Below, piece by piece: positions 31,385 through 42,696 of a stretch of DNA of 64,000 nt (position 1 is the stretch's first letter; the number at the start of each line of letters is the position of its first letter). Source of the DNA: Myxococcales bacterium. Lineage in GTDB: Bacteria; Myxococcota_A; Polyangia; Haliangiales; Haliangiaceae. The position numbers and the translations under genes are program-made. The DNA lies in contig JAEUJY010000141.1 in assembly GCA_016794525.1 (NCBI GenBank), forward strand, positions 1-64,000, in the 5' to 3' direction. The notes under the pieces are model-generated. The model had not been told where the DNA came from, ran no database searches, and saw only the letters and a program-made list of their open reading frames with translations.

Positions 31385-34257
31385 TAATGACAGGTCTTGC
31401 AGGCCTCGTTCTCGTCGCCGCTCCACGGATCGGCCGGGGTCGGGTCGTCGGTGTTGAGCTTCATGTGGGTCATCGCGGCGTCGCTGTCGTGGCAGCCCGA
31501 GCACGGCAGGCGGCTCGGCTCGCTGGCCCAGGTGCCGCTGGTGTCGCCGTCGACGTGGCACGACTGGCAGTTGCGCACGTCCTGCGGGAACGTGATGTCC
31601 CAGTTGCGGCCGGTGGTCGGGTCGCCGTTCGAGTAGTCGACCGTGCGCAGCGGGTAGTTGAGGCTCGAGCCGTAGTGGATGGCGTGGACGCGGCGGTTGA
31701 TCGGCTTGGCGCCGACCCAGGCGCCGAGGCCGGTGGCGTCGGTGGCGGCCTGCGGCAGGTAGTCGTGGCAGGCCACGCACTGGTCGATCGCGGTCTGATC
31801 GAAGATCTTGTTGTGGCGCGACGGGTCGAGGATGAAGCCGTCGAAGTCACCGGCGGTGCCCGCCGTGGTCTGGTGGCACGAGTCGCAGTTGTTGGCGACC
31901 TGCTTCTCCTCGGTGGCGCTCTTCACCTTGAACGTGACCTTCTTGACCGACGGGGTGACGTAGTCGGTGGCGCTGACGCGACCGAGCTGGCCGACCTCGA
32001 GGTTGATCACGTAGGTGCCGGCCGGCGCGTCGGTCACGGGGTCGAGCGCGTACTCGATGTGATCGGCGAAGCGCGTGATCTTGCTGTCGGTCGTCGCCGT
32101 GAGCTGGTTACCGGCGGTGAAGCCCGACGGCATCTTCACGGTCAGGTCGCCGGCGAACACGTTGGTCGCGACCACGCTGGCCTGCAGCTGGATGCCGCGG
32201 ACCTTGCCGAGGTTGCGGCTGCGGATGGCGAGCTTGCCGGCCTCGCTCCAGGCGATGGCGCGCGCGGTGAAGGCGGCGTTGGCGTTGAGCCAGGTCACCA
32301 GCTCGGCGGTGGTGCACGCGGCGAGGCTGGCGCAGGTGGCCGCCGCGACCGGCACGGTGATGACGCCCGAGAGCCGCGTGCCCCAGTCGTCGGCGAGCGT
32401 GACCGCCACGCCCTGGTCGACCTTGAGCACGAGGTTGGCGCCAGCCGCGCTGAGGTCCCACGGCCCGGTGGTCGCGCTGATGATCTGCGCGCGGGCGGCG
32501 GTGGTGAGCTGCGGCTGGGCGCGGCCGCGCGGGCCGGTGACGAAGAAGCCCGAGTTGGCGAACTTGCCGTCGGTGTCGGCGTCGCACAGCACCGGCGAGA
32601 CCGTGTGCTTGCAGCCCTGGGCGGTGCCCGACTGGATCAGGTGGTTGATCGGCGTGCCGTTGCGCTTGATGACGATCGACACCACCGGCGCCTCGGTGCC
32701 GCGGTAGTCGGTGCCGTTGGCCGGCGGGGTCATCGACACGTCGAACGTGAACTCGGGGACGTTGCGCGCGTCGAACAGCGGCGCGTTGACGTCGGTGGTG
32801 GTGCGGTCGTGGATGCGCTCGAGCGGCACCAGCGAGCCGGTCGCCGGGTGGCAGACCTGGCAGGCGTTGTCGGGTTCGGGGCCCGGCTGGTGGTTGGCGC
32901 CGGTGACGAAGTTGACGTTGTCGTGGCACGAGCCGCACGCCTCGGCGCCCGGGGTGGTCTTCCACACGTCGGAGTCGGCGCCGGTGCCGTCGTGGCACTT
33001 GGTGCAGTTGTTGACCTGCGCCGGGAACCCGACCTTGTGCCACTCCAGCTTGGCGTTGCCGAAGCCCCAGATCGCGTACTCGCCGTTGTCGGCGGTCGCC
33101 CACGGGTTGCCGTCGGGACCGGCCACGGTCGGCAGCTCACCGCCGGCGTGGATCTTGTGGATCATCACCTTGAAGTCGAGGGTCTGGCCGCCCTGCGCGT
33201 CCTTCGAGCCGGGCGCGTGGCAGGTCACGCAGTTGTCGACGCTCAGGCGGTCGCCACCGTGGCCGTGGAAGTCGGCGCCGTGGCACTGCTTGCAGGCGGT
33301 GGTGCGGACGATGTCGCGGGTCGCGGCGACGGTGGTGCCGTCGGGCACGAAGTCGAAGGTCGCGGTGGCGGTGGCGCCGGCGTGGCCGCCCATCATCACC
33401 GACACGCGGTGCTTCTTGCCGCGCTCGTAGGTCACCGGGTTGCCGGCGACGACGATGTTCGAGATGTTGGTGGCGAACCGGTAGGTGTAGGTGCCGTCAC
33501 CGTGGTTGGTGAACGTGCCGTTGCCCTCGCGGTAGGCCTGCGCGGCCTGGGTGCCGGCCGGGTTCGGGAAGCCGGCGCCGCTCACGGTCTCGGTGCGGTA
33601 GATGTACGGCTCCCACTTGGTCCGGTTGCCGCTGCCCGGCGCCGGGATCGGCGTGACGGTCAGCTTGGCGATGTTGGCGGTGACGGCCGCGATGTCGGTG
33701 ACGGCGGTGCCGCCCGCGCGGGTGACCCGGAAGTCGACGGTGACGACGCCGGCCGCGTCGGCCGTCGCGCCGGTGATCACCGCGTTGGCGATGTACTTGC
33801 CGTTGGCGTACTCGCCGGTCGACTGCATGAAGTCTTCGCCGTGGCGGTCGGTGATGAGCGCGCTGGCCGCGTTCTGACCGTCGCGGACGGTGACGTGCGT
33901 GCCGTCCTCGCAGGTGATGGTCTTGGTGCCGTCGCCGTTGTCGGCGACCGTGCACGACGTGCCGGCTGTGCCATTGTTGACGGTGACCGTCGTGCCGTCC
34001 TCGCACGCGATGGTCTTGGTGCCATCCGGATTGTCGGTGACCGTGCACGACGATCCCGGCGTGCCGGGCGTGCCGGGCGTGCCGGGCGTGCCCGGGGGCA
34101 GCGTCACCGAGGTGCCGTCGTCACAGCGCACCGTGGCGCTGCCGTCGGCGTTGGCCGTGACGGAACACGAGCTGCCGTCCTCTCCGGAACACGCTGTGGC
34201 GAGCAGCGCAGCCGAGGCCACGAAGAGTGTTGCGAGTGCCAGCCGGATGGAGCGCAT
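31384..34257 (-). CDS. Decaheme OmcA/MtrC-type surface c-type cytochrome
   Basis: This 957-residue lipoprotein (LLATAC) carries exactly ten CXXCH motifs in two groups of five (CKQCH, CVTCH, CTKCH, CGSCH, CQVCH; CDSCH, CVACH, CQSCH, CSGCH, CKTCH). Two beta domains separate them, the OmcA/MtrC layout. Such proteins pass electrons across the outer surface to minerals or partners. The last heme motif is the very C-terminus. After the lipobox come three tandem repeats of about 30 residues (SCTVxDNxDGTKTIxCEDGT) split by four PGT triplets. No MtrA/MtrB partner is nearby. AAGGA lies 8 nt before ATG. Confidence 0.9.
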   Translation of the reverse strand: MRSIRLALATLFVASAALLATACSGEDGSSCSVTANADGSATVRCDDGTSVTLPPGTPGTPGTPGTPGSSCTVTDNPDGTKTIACEDGTTVTVNNGTAGTSCTVADNGDGTKTITCEDGTHVTVRDGQNAASALITDRHGEDFMQSTGEYANGKYIANAVITGATADAAGVVTVDFRVTRAGGTAVTDIAAVTANIAKLTVTPIPAPGSGNRTKWEPYIYRTETVSGAGFPNPAGTQAAQAYREGNGTFTNHGDGTYTYRFATNISNIVVAGNPVTYERGKKHRVSVMMGGHAGATATATFDFVPDGTTVAATRDIVRTTACKQCHGADFHGHGGDRLSVDNCVTCHAPGSKDAQGGQTLDFKVMIHKIHAGGELPTVAGPDGNPWATADNGEYAIWGFGNAKLEWHKVGFPAQVNNCTKCHDGTGADSDVWKTTPGAEACGSCHDNVNFVTGANHQPGPEPDNACQVCHPATGSLVPLERIHDRTTTDVNAPLFDARNVPEFTFDVSMTPPANGTDYRGTEAPVVSIVIKRNGTPINHLIQSGTAQGCKHTVSPVLCDADTDGKFANSGFFVTGPRGRAQPQLTTAARAQIISATTGPWDLSAAGANLVLKVDQGVAVTLADDWGTRLSGVITVPVAAATCASLAACTTAELVTWLNANAAFTARAIAWSEAGKLAIRSRNLGKVRGIQLQASVVATNVFAGDLTVKMPSGFTAGNQLTATTDSKITRFADHIEYALDPVTDAPAGTYVINLEVGQLGRVSATDYVTPSVKKVTFKVKSATEEKQVANNCDSCHQTTAGTAGDFDGFILDPSRHNKIFDQTAIDQCVACHDYLPQAATDATGLGAWVGAKPINRRVHAIHYGSSLNYPLRTVDYSNGDPTTGRNWDITFPQDVRNCQSCHVDGDTSGTWASEPSRLPCSGCHDSDAAMTHMKLNTDDPTPADPWSGDENEACKTCH
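34058..34093. repeat. Four tandem 9-bp units coding PGT triplets in the cytochrome gene
   Basis: GGCGTGCCG units repeat four times and encode a short collagen-like Gly-x-Pro stretch between two cysteine-bearing repeats near the protein's N-terminus. Confidence 0.8.
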
Positions 34258-34444
34258 GGAGCCGTCCTTGGAGAGAAGCGTAACCTTGCGCTAGGCACGT
34301 CCCGTGCCAGCGCGCGTCGCCCGTACGGGCGCGGGTGAAGATTCACCGAAATGCGCAGTCGGTGCAATCCCCTCGCAAGGGGCGCAGCTTGTGCGCGAAA
34401 GCCGCGTCGCCGCGGCGCTCGATCTGCGCCCTGGGTGGCGGTGC
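34258..34444 (-). promoter_or_regulatory. Upstream region of the cytochrome gene
   Basis: No gene is seen in these 187 nt between the kinase stop and the cytochrome start. On the minus strand TACGCT (34278-34283) is a plausible -10. Further up lie a perfect palindrome GCCCGTACGGGC (34319-34330), the inverted repeat GGTGAA-GA-TTCACC (34334-34347) and a CCCCT-cgca-AGGGG hairpin (34370-34383) that could end the kinase transcript. Confidence 0.4.
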
Positions 34445-35422
34445 TCAGGACAGCGCGATCGCCGCCGCGACGGCGACGGCGACCAGCACCAGCGCGACCA
34501 GCGCGATCACCATGCCCGTGCGCGTGTCGCCGCCGCTGGACGGGCGTTCACCCGCGGCGGGTGACGGCATCGGCGGCGCCGGCGCCACCGGCGCCCCGCC
34601 ACCGCGGACAGTGGCCACGACCTCGGCCAGCGAGCCGACCCGGCGCTCGCGCTCCTTCTCGAGCATGCGGCCGATCAGCGGCCCGACGAACGGCGGCAGG
34701 GTCGCGGGCAACCGCTCGAGCGGCGGCGGCTGCGTGAGGTGCGCCTGCATCTGCTCGAACAGGTTGCGCCCGCTGAACGGCGGCTGGCCGACGCACAGCT
34801 CGAAGAACACGCAGCCGAGCGCGTAGACGTCGGCGCGGTGGTCGACCAGCTTGGCGTTGCGGAACTGCTCGGGCGCCATGTACGTCGCGGTGCCCATCTG
34901 GGTGCCGGTCGCGGTCTTGACCGAGCCGTCCTCGACCTTGGCGATGCCGAAATCGAGCACGCGCACGCGCGGCCGCTGCGGATCGAGCGGGTCGGGCACG
35001 AGGAACACGTTCTCGGGCTTGAGGTCGCGGTGGATGATCCGCTCGGCGTGGGCCGCGGCGACGGTGTCGGCCAGCTGATCCATCACCGCCAGCGCGGTGG
35101 GCGCCGGCAGCGGGCCGCGCTTCCACAACACCTCGCGCAGCGTCTCGCCCACCACCAGCTCCATGATGATGCACAGCTCGCCGGTCGGCGCGACCATCAC
35201 CTCGAAGACGTCGACGACGCCGGGGTGGCGGATCCGCCCCATCGCCTTGGCCTCGTTCATGAAGCGCTCGACGATGCCGGGCGAGCTCGAGAACTCGGGG
35301 AGCAGGACCTTGATCGCGACCTGGCGGCCGACGTTGGTGTCCTCGGCGGCGTAGACCCGGGCCATGCCGCCCTCGCCGAGCGGACGCAGCACGCGGTAGC
35401 GCCCGATCATCTGCCCGACCAT
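34445..35422 (-). CDS. Hanks-type Ser/Thr protein kinase, membrane anchored
   Basis: This 325-residue protein has all kinase landmarks: the glycine loop [10 protein letters not shown] (15-24), Lys38 in [14 protein letters not shown] (about 128), LDFGIAK (about 150), and [10 protein letters not shown] for the activation segment. The C-terminus is a Pro/Ser linker plus one membrane helix ([21 protein letters not shown]), with no extracellular sensor domain after it. It starts 5 nt after the stop of the FHA/coiled-coil gene, so the FHA protein is a likely substrate or partner. Confidence 0.92.
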   Translation of the reverse strand: MVGQMIGRYRVLRPLGEGGMARVYAAEDTNVGRQVAIKVLLPEFSSSPGIVERFMNEAKAMGRIRHPGVVDVFEVMVAPTGELCIIMELVVGETLREVLWKRGPLPAPTALAVMDQLADTVAAAHAERIIHRDLKPENVFLVPDPLDPQRPRVRVLDFGIAKVEDGSVKTATGTQMGTATYMAPEQFRNAKLVDHRADVYALGCVFFELCVGQPPFSGRNLFEQMQAHLTQPPPLERLPATLPPFVGPLIGRMLEKERERRVGSLAEVVATVRGGGAPVAPAPPMPSPAAGERPSSGGDTRTGMVIALVALVLVAVAVAAAIALS

Positions 35423-35427
35423 GGCCG

Positions 35428-38574
<3,147 letters not shown>

Positions 38575-38648
38575 GCCCGGACGCGAGGCTACCATGGGGC
38601 AAATCCGCTCGCGCGGGGCGGCGGCGCCGATCTAGACGACCGGCGCGG

Positions 38649-39791
38649 TCACGACTGCAGCGCGGCCAGCAGCTCGTCGACGGACGCCAGCGCCCGATCG
38701 GGGTCGTCGTCCAGGAGCAGCACGTGCCCCATCTTGCGAGCGCGGGCCGGCGACAGCTTGCCGTAGAGGTGCAAGCGCGCGTGTGGTCGGGCCAGCACGT
38801 GCTGCCAGCGCGGATCGCCGTCGGCCCACAGGTCGCCGATCAGGTTGATCATCACCGCAGCGGTGAGCTGGCGCGGATCGCCGAGCGGCAGGCCACACAC
38901 CGCGCGCACGTGCTGTTCGAACTGCGAGGTCGCGCACGCGCCGTACGTGTAGTGACCGCTGTTGTGGGTGCGCGGCGCGATCTCGTTGACCAGCAGCGTC
39001 CCGTCGGGCAGCTCGAACATCTCGACCGCCATCACGCCGACGTGGTCGAGGGCCGCGGCGATCGTCGTCGCGATCCGCTCGGCGGCGGCGCGCTGGGCCG
39101 GGGCCATCGGCGCCGGCGCCCGGGTCGTGTGCAGGACGTGGTGGCGGTGGACGTTCTCGGCGATCGGGTAGATCGCGATCGCGCCGTCGACGCCGCGGGC
39201 CAGCACCACCGAGATCTCGCGCGCGAACCGCACCAGCGCCTCGACCGTCGCCGGCTGGCTGCCGATCCGGTGCCACGCCGCCGGCGCGTCGGCCGCGTGC
39301 TCGACGCGGGCCTGGCCCTTGCCGTCGTAGCCCGCGCGCCGCGCCTTGATGATCGCCGGCGCGCCGATCCGGGTCAGCGCCGCGGCCAGCTCGGCGTCGT
39401 CGGCGAACGTCGACCACGCCGCCTGCGGCAGGCCGAGGCGGTCGAGGAACTGCTTCTGCACGGCGCGATCCTGGATCGTCGCCAGCACCCGCGGCCCGGG
39501 CCGCACCGGCGCCACCTCGCTGATCGCCGTCAGCACCTCGGCCGGCACGTGCTCGGTGTCGAGCGTCACCACCGCCGAGCGCTCGGCGACGCAGCGCGCG
39601 CTCTCGAGATCGTCGAGCGTGCCGACGACGACGTCGTCGGCGAACTGGCCGGTCGGGCACCGCGTGTCGCGGTCGAGCACGCAGATGCGGTAGCCCATGC
39701 GCCGGGCCTCCATCGCCATCATGCGCCCGAGCTGGCCGCCGCCGAGCACGCCGATCGTGGCGCCGGGGAGCAGCGGCAGCGACCGGTTCAC
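38649..39791 (-). CDS. purK: 5-(carboxyamino)imidazole ribonucleotide synthase PurK
   Basis: This 380-residue ATP-grasp enzyme has [20 protein letters not shown] at the N-terminus, [17 protein letters not shown] for ATP binding, and a C-terminal [14 protein letters not shown] motif. PurK carboxylates AIR to N5-CAIR with ATP and bicarbonate in purine synthesis. The GTG start overlaps the purE stop by 4 nt (GTGA), as expected for coupled purE-purK. The length is normal for the family. Confidence 0.95.
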   Translation of the reverse strand: MNRSLPLLPGATIGVLGGGQLGRMMAMEARRMGYRICVLDRDTRCPTGQFADDVVVGTLDDLESARCVAERSAVVTLDTEHVPAEVLTAISEVAPVRPGPRVLATIQDRAVQKQFLDRLGLPQAAWSTFADDAELAAALTRIGAPAIIKARRAGYDGKGQARVEHAADAPAAWHRIGSQPATVEALVRFAREISVVLARGVDGAIAIYPIAENVHRHHVLHTTRAPAPMAPAQRAAAERIATTIAAALDHVGVMAVEMFELPDGTLLVNEIAPRTHNSGHYTYGACATSQFEQHVRAVCGLPLGDPRQLTAAVMINLIGDLWADGDPRWQHVLARPHARLHLYGKLSPARARKMGHVLLLDDDPDRALASVDELLAALQS

Positions 39792-40273
39792 AGCGGATCC
39801 TCGAGGACGCGCTGGGTCTGCGCGGCGCGGTAGGCCGCGACCTTGGCCCGCACCGTCGCGTCGCCGCGGGCGACGATCGCCGCCGCCAGCAGCGCGGCGT
39901 TGACCGCGCCGGCCTCGCCGATCGCGAGCGTGCCGACCGGGATGCCCTTGGGCATCTGCACGATCGACAACAGCGAGTCGAGCCCCGACAGCGCCTTGGA
40001 CTGCACCGGCACGCCCAGCACCGGCAGCGCGGTCTTGCTGGCGCACATGCCGGGCAGGTGCGCCGCGCCGCCGGCGCCGGCGATGATCACTTGCAGGCCG
40101 CGGTCCTCGGCGGACTCGGCGTAGTCGAACAAGAGGTCGGGCGTCCGGTGGGCGGACACCACCTTGCACTCGTGGGCGACGCCCAGCTCGGTCAGCGTCT
40201 CGCTGGCCAGGCGCATCGTCGCCCAGTCGCTCTTGCTGCCCATGATGATCCCGACCACGGGCTCAGTCGTCAT
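39788..40273 (-). CDS. purE: N5-CAIR mutase PurE
   Basis: This 161-residue class I PurE has the GSKSDW motif (12-17), SAHRTP (about 40) and [10 protein letters not shown] (about 68-77), which form the CAIR site with its catalytic His. It converts the PurK product N5-CAIR to CAIR. Its start lies inside the end of the sua5 gene (11-nt overlap) and its stop overlaps purK, so the three genes form one coupled operon. Confidence 0.95.
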   Translation of the reverse strand: MTTEPVVGIIMGSKSDWATMRLASETLTELGVAHECKVVSAHRTPDLLFDYAESAEDRGLQVIIAGAGGAAHLPGMCASKTALPVLGVPVQSKALSGLDSLLSIVQMPKGIPVGTLAIGEAGAVNAALLAAAIVARGDATVRAKVAAYRAAQTQRVLEDPL

Positions 40274-41243
40274 ACTCGCCTCCCGGGCTGCGCGGTCCGC
40301 CGGCGCGGTGCAGGCGATCGGCGATCGCCTCGCCGAGGCCGACCGACTCGGGGACCGCGGCGACGATCGTCGCGACGCCGAGCGCGTCGAGCTCGCGCAG
40401 CGCGGCGTACAGCCGCGCCGCCATCGCCGCCGGATCGTCGGGCAGCTCGATCGCGCTGATCGCCGGCGGCAGCGCGGCGGCGGCCAGCACCGACGCCGGG
40501 GCCAGCGCGCCGACCGGGCCGGGCGCCAGCGCGCAGGCGCCGCCGAGATCGCCGGGCGCCACCGGCACGACCCGCGCGCTCGGCGCGTAGTGCGAGGCCA
40601 GCGTGCCGGGCGCCGGGGTCGCCGACGGCGCGGCCAGCGGCCGGCCGAGGAACGCCTCGATCGCCTCGCGCGGCACGCCGCCCGGGCGCAGCAGCGCCGG
40701 GTGCGGGCCGGACACGTCGACGATCGTCGACTCGACGCCGATCGCGCAGGCGCCGCCATCGAGGATGTAGTCGACCGCGTCGCCGAGATCCTGGACGACG
40801 TGGGTGGCGGTGGTGGCGCTGACCGAGCCGAAGCGGTTGGCGCTGGGCGCCGCGACGCCGCGGCCGAACGCCTTGAGCAGCGCCAGCGCCATCGGGTGCG
40901 ACGGCACGCGCAGGCCGACGGTGGGCGCGCCGCCGGTCACCGCGTCGAGCACCTTGGGGCCGCGGCGGGCGATCAGCGTCAGCGGGCCCGGCCAGAACCG
41001 CGCCGCCAGCGCCCGCGCCGCGTCGGACAGCTCGGCGGTCCACGCGCCCAGCTCGTCGGCCGACGCCAGGTGGACGATCACCGGGTGCGTGGTCGGGCGG
41101 CCCTTGGCGGCGTAGATGCGCGCCACCGCCGCGGCGCTGGTGGCGTCGGCGCCAAGGCCGTAGACCGTCTCGGTCGGGAACGCGACCAGACCGCCGTCGG
41201 CGAGGACGCGCGCGGCGTGGGCGATGTCGGCTCCGAGGCGCAT
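40263..41243 (-). CDS. sua5: Threonylcarbamoyl-AMP synthase, Sua5 type
   Basis: This 326-residue protein has a YrdC domain (about 1-190): [33 protein letters not shown], and the [10 protein letters not shown] motif. The linker [16 protein letters not shown] leads into the smaller Sua5 C-terminal domain, which distinguishes it from short TsaC. It makes TC-AMP from Thr, bicarbonate and ATP for the t6A tRNA modification. It is first in an operon with purE-purK; both enzyme classes consume bicarbonate and ATP, though the pairing may be only organisational. Confidence 0.93.
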   Translation of the reverse strand: MRLGADIAHAARVLADGGLVAFPTETVYGLGADATSAAAVARIYAAKGRPTTHPVIVHLASADELGAWTAELSDAARALAARFWPGPLTLIARRGPKVLDAVTGGAPTVGLRVPSHPMALALLKAFGRGVAAPSANRFGSVSATTATHVVQDLGDAVDYILDGGACAIGVESTIVDVSGPHPALLRPGGVPREAIEAFLGRPLAAPSATPAPGTLASHYAPSARVVPVAPGDLGGACALAPGPVGALAPASVLAAAALPPAISAIELPDDPAAMAARLYAALRELDALGVATIVAAVPESVGLGEAIADRLHRAGGPRSPGGEYDD

Positions 41244-41376
41244 GGGGGCGGCAGTTTCGCCGGACCGGGGCCCCGCCGCAATGGCTGAGCTGGCTTCGCG
41301 CACCGGGACGCCGCGGGGCGAAACGCGAGCCGAGTGCGAGTCCGCGCCGGCCCGGCGCCGCGCCATAGTCGCCGCC
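41244..41376. promoter_or_regulatory. Divergent region sua5 / P450
   Basis: The P450 start at 41377 is preceded by CATAGT (41364-41369) at 7 nt. Near 41313-41328 the sequence CGGGGCGAAACGCGAG resembles the tail of the 3'-end compound elements without clear hairpins, perhaps a degenerate copy. Confidence 0.35.
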
Positions 41377-42696
41377 ATGACCACCGCCGCCCTGCGCGTC
41401 GAGCCCGGCCTGCCGCTGATCGGGAACCTGCTGGAGTTCCGCCGCGATCGGCTCGGCTTCCAGATGCGGGTGGCCGACAGCGGCATCACCCGCACCCGGA
41501 TCGCGTGGCGCACCGTATATATCGTCACCGATCACGAGCTGGCGCACGAGGTGCTGGTCGAGAAGGACGACGCCTTCATCAAGGGGCCCGGGCTGTCGGT
41601 CGTGGCCAAGCCGCTCCTGGGCGAGGGGCTGCTCACCGCCGAGAAGGACTTCCACCGCCGCTCGCGCAAGCTGCTGGCCCCGGCGTTCACGCCGAAGCGG
41701 ATGGCCGGCTACGGCGCGGTGATGGCCGATCGCGCGGTGGCCCACGCCGCCCAGGTCCGCCCCGGCGCGATGATCGACATCGCCGAGCGCATGATGGCGA
41801 CGACGCTCGACATCGTCGGCCGGACGCTGTTCGACGCCGACCTCGCCGGCGACGCCCGCGCCGTCGGCGACGCGCTGACCGAGGCGATGGAGTACGTGCT
41901 CGCGGCGGTGCTGTCGGCGGTGCCGCTGGGCTGGCCGACGCCGCGGCGCAAGCGCGGCATGGCGGCGATCGCCCAGCTCGACGAGATCGTCCTGCGGATC
42001 ATCGCCGAGCGGCGCGCCGCCGGCGGCGATCGCGGCGACGTGCTGTCGACGATCCTGGCCGCCCGCGACGACGACGGCACCGGCTTCACCGATCGCCACG
42101 TCCGCGACGAGATCATGACGCTGATGCTGGCCGGCCACGAGACCACGGCCAACCTGCTAGCGTGGGTGTGGTACGCGCTGGCGACCGAGCCGGCGGCGCA
42201 GGCCCGGCTCGACGCCGAGCTGGCCGAGGTGCTGGGCGGCCGCCCGCCGACCTACGAGGACCTGCCGCGGCTGCCGGTGACGCTGGCGATCCTCGAGGAG
42301 GCGCTGCGGCTGTACCCGCCGGCGCACACGATCGCCCGCCAGGCCGATCGCGACGTCGCGATCGGCGGCGTGCCGATCGCCAAGGGCGCGATCGTGACGG
42401 TGTCGGTGGCCGCGATGCAGCGGCGCGCCGCGTACTGGGACGAGCCGCTGGCGTTCCGGCTCGAGCGGTTCCTCGGCGGCGATCGCAAGGCGCGGCGGGT
42501 CGGCTACCTGCCGTTCGGCGCCGGGCCGCGGGTGTGCATCGGCAACCACTTCGCGCTGGTCGAGGCGCAGCTGATCCTCGCCGCCTGGGCCCAGCGCTTC
42601 CACTTCCGGCTGGCCCAGCCGGCGCCGGTCGCGCTCGAGCCGCTGATGACGCTGCGGCCCAAGGGCGGCGTCTGGGTCGAGCCGATCGCGCGCTAG
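41377..42696 (+). CDS. Cytochrome P450
   Basis: This 439-residue P450 has the I-helix motif AGHETT, the ExxR motif EEALRLYPPA, and the heme loop FGAGPRVCIGNHFA with axial Cys387. There is no membrane anchor, so it is a soluble bacterial type closest in layout to the CYP102/4-like group (fatty-acid or terpenoid oxidation). It needs a ferredoxin or flavodoxin partner not seen here. The mRNA looks leaderless. Its stop overlaps the convergent TPP-TPS stop by 3 nt, in a shared CTAG. Confidence 0.92.
   Translation: MTTAALRVEPGLPLIGNLLEFRRDRLGFQMRVADSGITRTRIAWRTVYIVTDHELAHEVLVEKDDAFIKGPGLSVVAKPLLGEGLLTAEKDFHRRSRKLLAPAFTPKRMAGYGAVMADRAVAHAAQVRPGAMIDIAERMMATTLDIVGRTLFDADLAGDARAVGDALTEAMEYVLAAVLSAVPLGWPTPRRKRGMAAIAQLDEIVLRIIAERRAAGGDRGDVLSTILAARDDDGTGFTDRHVRDEIMTLMLAGHETTANLLAWVWYALATEPAAQARLDAELAEVLGGRPPTYEDLPRLPVTLAILEEALRLYPPAHTIARQADRDVAIGGVPIAKGAIVTVSVAAMQRRAAYWDEPLAFRLERFLGGDRKARRVGYLPFGAGPRVCIGNHFALVEAQLILAAWAQRFHFRLAQPAPVALEPLMTLRPKGGVWVEPIAR

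Noticed and set aside
34334-34384. Stem-loop cluster that looks a little like a tRNA T-arm (GGTGCAATCCCC)
   Set aside because: No acceptor stem, anticodon arm or CCA end can be built; simple hairpins explain it.
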